NCBI RefSeq assembly: GCF_000003605.2
Contig: NW_003116447.1
Coordinates: 866,266-914,754, forward strand
From: Saccoglossus kowalevskii
Taxonomy: Eukaryota > Hemichordata > Enteropneusta > Harrimaniidae
Reading direction: 5' to 3'
DNA length: 48,489 nucleotides
Within the stretch, counting starts at the first letter, position 1. The number at the start of each line of letters is the position of its first letter. A model generated the notes under the pieces. It made no database searches, was not told where the DNA came from, and saw only the letters and a program-made list of their open reading frames with translations. Shown piece after piece: positions 1 to 10,700 of this stretch. The position numbers and the translations under genes were made by a program.

Positions 1-2
1 AG

Positions 3-437
3 GAGTCAATTGTTTTTTCCCCATTTGAGCTGTTATATGGTCGAACGGTTAGAGGCCCAATAAAGATCCTTAAAGAGTTATGGACCGAAGAGAGCGATAC
101 TCCTGAGATAGTTAATAGTTACCAGTATGTGTTTGAGTTGACAGATCGATTAGAACAGACGTTAGAGATTGTTCGAGAGGAATTACAAAAGGCACAGAAC
201 CGATACAAGTGTTACTATGATCGTAAAACGAAGAAACGAGTGCTTAAGGAAGGAGATAAGGTGTTAATTTTGCTGCCAACTGACAACAACAAGCTATTAA
301 TGCAGTGGAAGGGTCCTTATGTGGTGGAGCAGGTAATAGGTGAAAACGATTATCGAGTGAGGGTAGGTGACAAAGTGAAGACGTATCATGTAAATATGTT
401 AAAGTTGTATGTTGAGCGGGAGACGTCGCCTACCTGA
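3..437 (+). mobile_element. Ty3/Gypsy retrotransposon integrase C-terminal fragment
   Basis: An open frame enters from the left edge and ends at the TGA at 435-437, giving about 144 residues. Near its start it has SPFELLYGR, which in Ty3/Gypsy elements follows the integrase catalytic core. A charged helical stretch comes next. Then comes a basic region with GDKVLILLP and QWKGPYVV, the GPY/F module of Metaviridae integrases, and the usual terminal YHVNMLKLY. Protease, reverse transcriptase, RNase H and the integrase active site lie outside the window. The family is recognised from motifs only, and I cannot name the clade. No env-like frame follows; about 220 bp of noncoding DNA separate the stop from the polypurine tract. 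Confidence 0.88.
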
Positions 438-657
438 CTACTTGGATTTTTGAACAGTATAGTAGAATGTTATTCGTTTATGACTATATTTCATATTTTA
501 TTATATTCTACTGTATGTGATTTTCGAATTTATGTACTCAGGGCTTTATTCAGTTCGATTTGATATATTTGTATTGTTGTTTTATTTGAAATTGTTATTG
601 TATTCGTATTATTGACGTCGTTGCTAGTCATGTAATATTATATGTTATAATATTCTT

Positions 658-1177
658 GAGAGGGGAGGCATGTCGCATACGACTTATTTATCACTTCCGT
701 GTCACTGAGAATGTTCTAGAACCGTACTGTGTCTGGTTGGAATATTCTAGATTTTTTTAGAAACCGGTTGAACAGGTAATAGAACACTGTAGGAGGCAAT
801 AGAAGATAATGGAACATTCTAGAAGTTTGTAGTAAGTTCCAGACTCATTATGTATGCTGATGTAATGGTCTATTTATAGACAGTGGGGGTATATATAGGG
901 GAGTTGTTCAGCACTGAGTTCAGATCGGAGATCTCGTTGAATTGTATTGGAGTTTAAGTATCTAGTTATTGGAGTTGTGGAGTTTTACCGCGTTTATTGT
1001 ACTTGATGTTTGCAGAGTATAATAATACCAGTACCAGTTGAAACCTCATCTGTTGGCTTCGTGTTCGTATTTTATCATCGCCGCCAGGGAAGTCTTTCTG
1101 TTACTGTTGCCATTTTGGTATTTGAACCATCACACCTGTACTATACCAATTACGGTAATATTACGTTACGTGTAACA
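658..1177 (+). mobile_element. Polypurine tract and probable 3' LTR of the Ty3/Gypsy element
   Basis: A purine run (GAGAGGGGAGG, 658-668) sits directly before TGTCGCATACG at 671, the expected PPT/LTR junction. A TATATATA box lies near 889-896. The sequence ending ACGTGTAACA at 1177 is a reasonable LTR terminus, since its reverse complement resembles the start. That gives an LTR of about 507 bp. The 5' LTR is not in the window, so neither the right boundary nor a target-site duplication can be confirmed. Confidence 0.5.
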
Positions 1178-3196
1178 CTATTATGCTGCTTCCTATTTTA
1201 AAGTGGCGTTCAGCCTTCGTAATGCTGTTAAAACTCACTACATAAAGCATATTGAGAGGTATATGTGCTTGTGAAAATGCGTGGATAGCGAGAAATCGGT
1301 TTGAAACAGACGGCGACTGGAAAGAACTTTATTTTTCGGTGGGCCACTCGTAAACAAAGTCCCGAATGTCAGCTACTCAGCTTTGTTGCTGAATTCAGTT
1401 GGCCTAGGGAGTCTCGAGCAAATGTGAAATCGAAGCTTACAGCAGACAATTGTCAGTTCCAACGCCAGTGCATTGTTTCGATTTTTTTGGAGATGTAGTA
1501 ATTCAGAACACCATCGAACACCAGGAATGTTTGCGGTCGGTAGAAGATGAAACTAATCTGTTCACTTGTTTCCACCAGTCTGAGAATGGTTACATTTTCA
1601 AGGGGCGCCGTGGAAACTGATTATTGTTGAACACATATTGTTTGAAATGTACCCTAAAACAATAACTTACATGTAAAAATATGTGAAACATTGTAAACGT
1701 AGAGGCAGTTTTTCATTGCAGCAGTGTATACCGTGGAATGAATACTGTAATTCATAGTCTGGTTTTGATTAAAGCCAATCAAATCTTTCCAATACTAATG
1801 ATCATTGGAACAAGTCAACAACTCCAAAAAAGCGTTCAATCACACCAAAATTCCCACAATTCCCACAAACCATACATTCAACTTTAACTGCAACCTGTCT
1901 TGGCCTACGATTACATCCTGAGCTAAATTGGCCCAACCATGTGTAATAGTTGGCAAGATGCCACCGATCCTTCCTAGAGAAAGTTCGCAAAGACAGTATT
2001 TTACCACAGGGAGCCTAGGAACTATGATCAACTGTGTGCAGTATCAGCCGATACCCCCACCCCCCCACCCACCCGCTCATATGGACTGCGTACAGTTGAT
2101 CATAGTTCCTGGGCTCCCTGTGATTTTACCATGTATCCTTTCATTTCTTGATTACTGTGACACTGCCTATTCAAACTGATATATTTTACTAACAATTATT
2201 CTCTAATCTATCATCAACTCTGTCACCCACTTTGTATTGAAAAGGGTTTGTTCTTGGATTACAAATAATAGTAGAACGACATATACACCATCTGAATAGA
2301 CTACTCTCAATAAACTAGTCATCAAATGCAAAGAGCATTCAGTTCCTCGTTATCTTTCAGAGCCAATGACTACAAACTCTACTAGTCAATCCTATAAAAA
2401 TATAAATAAATATCAAACCCATAAAATTAATACGCGGTCATTCAAATAACGTGCTTCACTGCCAATATCATTAACACGCGATTCTTGTGAAAGATTGTTG
2501 GTGCCCACAATTCGTAGTTTTATCAAAAATCAAACTCAAAGATGAAATATCGATAAACATAAATTAAACATGCGGGGAAATTGTTAGAGTTATCCACAAG
2601 TGCATCTTTAATGTCTCGTGTTGTAAATATATTTAGTTACTATGGTTTTCAACTGTCTTCTATGATCGCCAGCCAAGATCCGTTTGTTCGCGGGGGAGTA
2701 TGTTTACATAAGTTGAATTCGTGAAATCGTGCGATTCGGACGATGATCTGTAATACTAGTATCATAAATTTTACTTTTAAAAATGTATCAAGTTTTATAA
2801 GGCCATATTTCTAAATAGAAACTGAATTCTGCGCCATGACGTGTTCCTTTTTTTTTTAACTTGATCAATAAATAATAAACAGTAGCAATGTTTTATTTCC
2901 CTCCGTACTTCTGCGTGGATTAACGGTGTATTAGGCATGCATGAGAAGTACACACTAAAAAAATGTAATATGCACATTTTCAACAGCTGGTGCAGTGACT
3001 CGGAATGGCCCAAAATTTTTACTTCCGGATTGCATTATTCGAACAATTTTTGTGTTAAATATTTTGAAACAAAAGAGAAATTGGCACTGGACCTATTTTA
3101 CATTGTATTAATTATAAGTGCACGTAGCGCTTTTGTAGCCTGCTGTGCTAGATGAACAATAAATTATTTACGTAATGGTTGTAATTTTTATTACAG
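1178..3196. other. Noncoding stretch, hairpin element inside
   Basis: I see no convincing coding exon here. Short open frames at 1301-1498 and 1928-2179 look like chance. The one clear structure is the hairpin at 2006-2122. If the Ly6-like exon at 3197 has an upstream partner within this stretch, I could not find it. Confidence 0.5.
2006..2122. repeat. Hairpin/MITE-like inverted repeat with C-rich loop
   Basis: The arms 2006-2036 and 2092-2122 are 31 bp each and complementary with a single mismatch (left arm starts CACAGGGAGCCTAGG). The 55-bp spacer contains a run of CCCCCACCCCCCCACCCACCC type, so the minus strand is rich in G-runs. The arms are too long and exact for chance. It resembles a very short palindromic MITE, but no target-site duplication is certain. 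Confidence 0.75.
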
Positions 3197-3451
3197 ACGA
3201 CCGTGTTCGTTGCTGCTGGTTACCAGGTGGCATTCAAACGTCAGTGTCTGTTAGACGAAGACTGTGATGACGCAAAGAGGTGTAACGGATTATCACAAAC
3301 GGGTTTTTGTATCTCCTGTTGCAATGACGACGATTATTGTAATATCCACACTTCTAGCAATGTCACGGACACATCAAATAATTTATCGACGACATATGCC
3401 ACTTTAGCTGCCATGTCTATTATGGGATCTACCGTCAAATATTTTATTTGA
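3197..3451 (+). CDS. Terminal exon of a Ly6/uPAR-like GPI-anchored protein (partial)
   Basis: A splice acceptor (TTTTTATTACAG, ending 3196) opens an 84-codon frame that ends in TGA at 3449-3451. Cysteines fall as C-x5-C-x5-C, then C-x2-CC and finally DDDYCN. The closing CC-x-DDxYCN is the signature at the end of Ly6/uPAR three-finger domains. A Ser/Thr/Asn-rich stretch and a moderately hydrophobic tail follow, compatible with a GPI-attachment signal. The signal peptide and first half of the domain should lie in upstream exons that I did not find; they may be beyond the LTR element or outside the window. Family-level call only. The ligand is unknown, and the weak tail hydrophobicity makes GPI anchoring uncertain. 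Confidence 0.65.
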   Translation, partial: TTVFVAAGYQVAFKRQCLLDEDCDDAKRCNGLSQTGFCISCCNDDDYCNIHTSSNVTDTSNNLSTTYATLAAMSIMGSTVKYFI

Positions 3452-5285
3452 CTTGGCGTATGGAGTTTAAATGGTATCTTATGGTGAGGACGACCTCACT
3501 GATTGACGTCAAAGAAAACCGAGAAAAGTATTCCATTTTGATACAATGTTCGTTTATTTGTCTGTTTATTAATTATCAGTGCAGAAAGAGGGGCATAATA
3601 GTCAACATTCATATCACGCAGTAAAGTAGTTTAAAAAAAAAGGATCCCTAACATTTGTTTCTGTCGTCTTACTCAGGGTTCGGGCGAATTATAGTCTGAC
3701 ATGTAGGCGTTGTAGCGCCCTCGCCGTCGGGCTAGGCGAATTACTAATATCCAAAAAACAATTGTATCGGTCATTTATTCGACAGGCAAACAAGTTCTAG
3801 GAACAACACGAAAAATGTTTGTGCATGCAGAAATTTACTTAGTCATGATAATACAAAAACAAACATTTGAAACACAGACACTTGTCAATGCGTGAAATAG
3901 ACAGAAACATCCCGATGCAAAATTTCACGCGTAACACAAAACAGGATTATCGTAGCTAGTGTATCAATATATTTCAATTACAGAAAAATACAACTCCATT
4001 GAACGATTCGATGTAAAACCCAGAACTTGTACGGTATTTAGAGAAATAAACGTCGTCGACGTCACGCCAGTGAAAAAAAAAACACAGATTGAAATCAAAC
4101 ATAAAAGAGTATCGAAGTTTTTGAGTTATTTATGGGAGAATTGCAAAGGAGGCCTGTTTATTTTTGGTGCTTCCATTTCCATTTAATTATGTTAATATGC
4201 GCGCAAACTTGGGCCCAATTAGGTGAAGTGTTTTAGAGCTGGCGAAGTATTAACTAACCAGAAAGGCTGTACCACAAATTGGTCCACTTACCCTAGGCTG
4301 ACATGTATATCAACTTTCGCCGGTTAGCAGCTGTGTTTTTTAAGTCTTAGTTTTCTTGTGAATCCGCCTCTCCATTTTTTCCACCTAAACTGTTATTGTT
4401 AAGTGAGATGGTGTGTTTTGCTCCCTAGCTTGTAATGTATTTACCTAATGAATAATTCTTAGATATTGTATTTTACATTCAAGTAATGGAGTACCATTTA
4501 TATGTATTTAAGATGACGTAATTCGATAATAAATGACATTTTCTGTTGGTATAATAAATCATCATTTAAGTAATTAAGTCATTACTACATCAACATGAGT
4601 GTGTACTTTGTTGGTTGTTATCATAAACACTATATTCCCTGATATGAATCTCGTGGGTTCGACAATCTTCACATTATGGCACTGTCGCTTTAGTAAGAGC
4701 AATAATCGTAGAACGCCCTCTGTCGACAAAAAAGTGTAAGCACTGTGATTTAGTCCTGTTACAAGTACAAAACGTACATTACGTTGGCAAAGCTGTGTCG
4801 TTTTTTTTATTTGTGATATCTAGTTCTATGTGGGTGATTGTTCTGGTGCCGTTGTAACACTCATTTCCAGGGGAAACGTCTGAGATAATCTAGTACACAG
4901 TGAATCCAAATAGCATATTGGTGAGGTTGTTAGTGCAATTCGAAATACTAGTATAAACGAGTCAAATTGCAATTAAGGAAGTATGACCATTTCTCTCTGT
5001 CGAATTTAACATTCCTGTCTTTTAAATAATTAAAATCACACTTGAAATCCATCGAAACTTTATACGACTTTTTGTCTATGATTTGTATTAAATCGATATT
5101 ATTAGTATGTATTTGTACAAATTCAAATATCAGTAAACACATGTCCACTAATTGAGGCACACATAAACTTGGATTTCCACGTCACTTTTTACATACAATA
5201 CAATAGAAACAAGTAATCAATTTAGTATATATTTTAGGGGAAAAACGATCGATCTTATTTCAGACATTGTGTTTAACAGCTGCTA

Positions 5286-5323
<38 letters not shown>

Positions 5324-7674
5324 AAGCTCGGATATATTTATAACTCGTATTCATAATTTAAAGGTCGTAGATCTGAGAATAAATTTGATTTTTGTGTGCG
5401 TAACCTCGACATTTGACGTGTTTTCATGTTGATATGTTGAGACATCATAGCGACCAACTGTCGCCTTTATTATATTAAAAAAGTGACAGCGCCACCATTA
5501 GTTATGACTTTTGAATTACAAAATTAGTTATTTTGACAGTTGATGACAACATTCCACGGAGTCAAATTTTATATGCGGTTATCATTTTGACAAATATCTC
5601 CGTCAGAGCTACCGTATTTGTGTATATGTATTCACACGCCTGCATTCCCCCGTGATGCTGTATGCTATTCTACCCGACGTGCCTGAGTCGACTACTGCTG
5701 TTTCGTCAGGATTTAACTTACAAAAAAATCAATAATCTGTCATCTTATGAATACCTAAATTAAACGTTTAGATGTATATATTCGCGTATGTAAAGATGGC
5801 CAGGCTTGTGTATTGTTGGGATGGGGATATCGAACACCGGGGTCGACCGCAGACACTAACATTATAATAACGGCTAATTTGGAATTGGGTACAATATGGA
5901 GAATTCAGAGTATTAACTTTGGACTCAGCTTGTCAATTTTACCCGATTGCGCTAAAATAATTCGAATGCTCCCCCAGTTCTAGTACCAATGTTGAATTGT
6001 AAAACCAAGTTTGCCAAACGGGCTTGCGGTCCCATAGTTTTTTTTTCTACAGGGACTCCCATTTTCTCACGATCTTGAGAATGTGGTCCCTAGTGTGTTC
6101 GCCGCTACTTAGTCCTGCTGAAAATTTTCATCGATTATTATGGCTTGACCGGCAATACCTCCCACGAATAAGCTCATGAGAGGGTTTGGTTTCCTGATTG
6201 GCAGGAGAGACTGAATCGTGGATGTCAGCCCAGACACCATGGGGGAGAATATGAACTTTACCTCAGTGCACGACTAGATATTGTCCTATAACGGTACGTG
6301 ATGCCTAATCTATACATTGTTTAAACAATGAATGTTTACTGTTGAAATACAAATATTATCTTGCGGGGTATCCCTCAAACAGTTAGAAATGCGGGAATTA
6401 ACAAAATCCCAAATTGAAGTCTAACAATTACCTGATTGTTCAAAACGAAACATTTCCCTTCCAAAATTGATCTTAGTTGCACTCTTCCGAGTTTGCTTTA
6501 AAATAAATTAATGTTTTGTCCTATTGAATGCTCACAGCTGCTGAGCAAACAGTTAGCAATGTAAACAGTGGAAACGTCACTAACTTGGTCCATTCATCAC
6601 ACTCGCTTCTAGTACAGTACTTCAAACCATTCCCGAACTTTTGTTCTTACGAAGCGGTTCGTGACGCGAGTCGAGTCTTGTCCTCCAAGACGCTTTCTAG
6701 GGGTAAGCTTTCAAGTTAGATGAAATGTTATCACTCTTCCATATTATGTCAAAACGAATCAATGGGCTCGTAAAAAAACTAACACGCGCGAAAGAAGATG
6801 TTTTTTTTATTCCTATCAATTAATGATACGGGTGCATTATGAAAACTTTCTCGCGGGAAAAAAAGGTTACAGCTGACACTAAAGACGATGTAACAACATA
6901 TTAGCCACCCGTGCAATTAGAATGGGGATAACGAGCCGGCAGCTTTTATTGGAAACTCGATACGGTTAGAAATTACTGTAACGTACAACCCAAGACAAGG
7001 ATGTTTAGTGACCATGGAGAAACAAAAATAGCGTGTACACATTGGAGAGAGTAATGCGACTACATCCAGCAAATTGGAGGGGAGTGGCTGTCGATGAAGA
7101 TGGACAGTTGGGTGTATATCCGAGATGAACGCGGCATTCCTCTAAGCTCTACCTATTTATACCGGGGTACATTGTAGTATCACCGCGTTATGGCTTCATT
7201 TGGCATGTCTTTCAAAGGACTTTTCAGTGGGTCTAAATGTTGTGACTAATTACATATCGAATTCTAGCTCCTTGCATAGGAAAGATTGCACATAGCGATT
7301 GTCCTGCCTTTCATTACGATAATTACTCCGTTTATTCTGCTAGGCTCGTCCAATGTCTACTCTCCCTCCCCGCTCACTATAGCGGTCGCACGAATCGTTC
7401 GCGATCTAAAGTGACGGCCATAAAACTGGCTATACTCACCTTAAATCATCTATATTTATTTATTGGCCCATAAATACCCAGATGTAGAACGCCAAGTGTC
7501 AGTAATGAAAGACGTATAAACGTTCATATATTTTCAGCACGTATAGTCGTAGTATCCCCGAGGGGGTAATTGGAACAGCGGTATTGTTGTGCATGTGCTA
7601 GCAGACACTCAACGTGTGTTAGCTCGGAGCTGGGTTTTTTAGACATCATTGACTCTATCTCACCGACCATCATC
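3452..7674. other. Intergenic region upstream of RECK
   Basis: No exon, RNA gene or clear transposon is seen. There is a perfect AT dinucleotide tract at 5288-5319. The part at 7100-7670 has more CpG (for example around 7380-7415) and should contain the RECK promoter and 5' UTR, but I see no convincing TATA box or initiator. Short frames such as 3959-4186 and 6528-6719 show no domain or splice context. Confidence 0.5.
5288..5319. repeat. (AT)n microsatellite
   Basis: About 16 uninterrupted AT units. Confidence 0.95.
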
Positions 7675-7716
7675 ATGTATTTTCTTATAGTCACATATTT
7701 GCTCGATACAACATGA
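7675..7716 (+). promoter_or_regulatory. Upstream ORF overlapping the RECK start codon (ATGA)
   Basis: An ATG at 7675 opens a 13-codon frame that stops with TGA at 7714-7716. This overlaps the RECK ATG (7713-7715) as ATGA. If the mRNA begins upstream of 7675, this uORF would terminate right at the main start, a layout that can support reinitiation. The alternative is that the acceptor-like TATTTTCTTATAG ending at 7690 begins a spliced exon, which removes the uORF. Confidence 0.35.
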
Positions 7717-7767
7717 TCAAAACGCCGTTTATTGCTGTATTATTGATTATCGCTGCACAAAGTCAAG
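7713..7767 (+). CDS. RECK: RECK exon 1: signal peptide
   Basis: Residues 1-18: M-I-K, a hydrophobic core (FIAVLLIIAA), then QSQ. This is a typical secretory signal peptide with cleavage expected near residue 18-20. The donor CAAG|GTAAAT follows at 7768; phase 1. The start was chosen because it is the only ATG in this frame directly before the hydrophobic core and because it joins exon 2 in frame. Confidence 0.85.
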
Positions 7768-10700
7768 GTAAATTTCACAATTTCTCTCATTTTCTGCCTC
7801 TTCCCCCCCGAAGACTGTTCGCTATGTTTGAAGCCGCCATATTCAAGTCAACATTGAACTGGGCACTGTTTACCGTGTTGGTTTTACTAATAGACCGGTT
7901 TGTTTACTTCACAAGAAAGGCAGTTTAGAAAGGGTTTTCATTGAATGATGAAGCTCATATTTTGCAGCGTATTCTCGTCTTTATTTTGCTCCAATGTTGG
8001 CTTCATGTTTTGAACCTGCGCGCAGAGATCGGGATGTGTATCAGTAGAATCGACGTGATATCATGTACTCTGCCTGTACTTTGGGTTTCCAATTACACAC
8101 TCTACCAAGCATTCACTCGTTCCAGTTTTATCACACATTTTTTATTAATTTGCAGATCCTCAGTGTTGTCATAATGTGAATAGCCACCCAGAATGTCAGG
8201 AAGTTTGCGACCAGGTACGATTTTACTGCCCATTTTAATACACTTCAATCTTTTAGCCAGAAATTTAAGTGGTCCAAAAAGGGGGTCAGAATTGCTGTTG
8301 AAAACAATTCGCACTCAAGTCTTGTGTAAATAAGAAGAGTAGACAGATTACTTAGTAAAAGCGGCCAGTATTTCACGTGTAATATTAGTAGGATACAAAT
8401 GAACCGCTTGTATGTAGTGATTAGTAGTTTTGTGTATAATTTGCGTGGTTACACGAAAACATTGCGGGCCACTTTAAAGCAGTGGCTTTCGCATCCAAGT
8501 GGTCGCCCTCAAATGGCCTTCGTATTGGAGGAGCAGCCATCCCGCCGAGTAGACTTGAGGTCACTGCAGGGGACAGCGAACTATTTACACATGCCGATAA
8601 TTTATCATGATTCAACTGTCAAATTTTGGTAAACATACTTTGTAGTGACATGCCCTTTTTCTAGCAGTGTAAACTATCTGTCATCTGTGCCAGCCAGCCA
8701 TGTCACAGTCAATGTGGGCAGAGTTCGTTATGCACACAGCTTCTAGCCCGGTATTCAGTTTTACCAAAGTATTTCTTCACCTCAAGTAGTTTTTCCTCTT
8801 ACACAGACGTTCTTCAAACTGGCTCCACCCCGTTTTGTTCCTTGCAAACATTGTTGACATATATTAAATAAAAGAATAAATTTTTGGTCTAAACTCTACA
8901 CAAATTCAAAATTATATTTATACTAGTACATCCACCAGATAATACAGTTGGTTGACCTGCCATTATGACATAAAAATCCGCGATCCCAAACCAACAGAAT
9001 AAACATTTTCTAATTTTACTTTCCGTTCTGGACTGGATTCTCGCAATCAGTGTAAGTTTTAGTTTACCTTTCTCATGCTCAAACCTAGTAAATAGGCAGT
9101 GTTTGCAAGGTCATAGGTTAGAATAATAGAAAGTGGAGCTGGAATATTGCTGTGGGCATATGAACACAACAAGTTGAATACGCCTGAAGATTGCCGTGCA
9201 CAATGTTTCTCAAGCTCACCACACTTACTTGACATATTATGTGATGTAAGTCAGTAATAAATAACATCACAGTTGTTTGAGCAGTGATCTGGTATTTACC
9301 TGATTAGTTTTTCACAAAAGAATTTTCAGAAATTTCATGAGTCTGGGAGATAATTGTGAACAATTCTCAGGGAGTCTCGTTCACTTTGTCAAAATTTGTT
9401 CTGTGCTGCTTCTCTTTTGTCAACTTTCACAAAAGAAACCTGCATAACTGTTTTTCATATATTTTGCAAATATCAACCCCTGTAGCCAATTCGAAATTTT
9501 ATTTGGTCCAAAATTTACAAATAAATGATGAAATATATAAAAATGTACAAAATGTTGCATCACAGTTTTTTTGGGCAAATCAGTGATATATTCTCGTTTC
9601 CGAGTAAAAGGAAAAAATAAAAAATGCTGTTGATGTCTAAAATACTAAAAAGCTACCGTTTATTCATTTATATATATTTATATATATAGTTGTTTTTTTA
9701 CTACTAAAAAGCAAAAAACTAGCTGGTATTTTATTCAAAGTAGGTGGTCTTTTTGACTGACTATAGGCTGATTTCTACATCACTGGGCTCAAGTGATGGG
9801 ACTCAAATCTTAGATGTTGATATTACCAGCCGACTCTTCCTACTGTGAGGGTATTTTATTAACACATTTTATCACAATTGTCATAGTTTCTACAATATTT
9901 CAATGTTGTTTTTATACATTTTAACAACACTTTGAAGGTCAAAGGTCAATTTCAGGCACTGTCCACAAAATAGGTACATTTATAGTCTGCTTTTTTTTCT
10001 CCACATGAAATGTTGTGAAAATTTCTATTTTTTTCATCGGAAACTAGAAGCGATGTTGCATTTTGTCTGTCTTGTCCAAAATTAGGATTGCAATGTGAAT
10101 TACAGAAAATGTGAACATTTTTACCAGAATTTGAACAGGAAAAATATTTAGGTGCTATAAATTTTGGTGGTTTGATAATTTGAGGGGGATTACATTTTGT
10201 AAAAATCACTGTTATTCCCATCTTTAAAGATCACAGTGAAAAGTTCACTACTATGAACTGTCGTGCTTTTCTGGAAACATTCTGGTGCAAAAATGAGGCA
10301 ATTAGCAGTAGTAGTAGCAGGGATACTTCTTGTTAAATATTTAATGTTAACCTAACCTTGCCTGCCCAGCACCAGTCCAGTTGGTATATAATAATTGATA
10401 TTCATAATAATAATCATGTCATTGCCTTTTTGTAACAATTTTACATTGGCCAAAATTCAAGTGATAATTTATAAAATGAACTTTACATAAATTAATAAAA
10501 GAATGTAAATAATATGAGATTATTATGAAGATACCTCAAAGTATGCACAAAAACAGTACAGCAGGAGTATTGAACGACATGCAGCGGAGGTTGATGTGAT
10601 ATAATATATATAATATTAGTTTAAAAGCCTCTCTGGTTAGCTAAATTTTGAATGTCTGTTTCTCTACTTGAAAGTAAATATACGACTTTACAGTGTGTAA

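Noticed and set aside
3959-4186. 75-codon open frame in the intergenic region
   Set aside because: No domain, no cysteine pattern and no splice signals; expected by chance.
4640-4670. tRNA-like B-box (GGGTTCGACAATC)
   Set aside because: There is no A-box or cloverleaf around it.
9356-9586. 76-codon open frame in intron 2
   Set aside because: AT-rich composition, no family resemblance, and no acceptor/donor pair that would keep the RECK frame.
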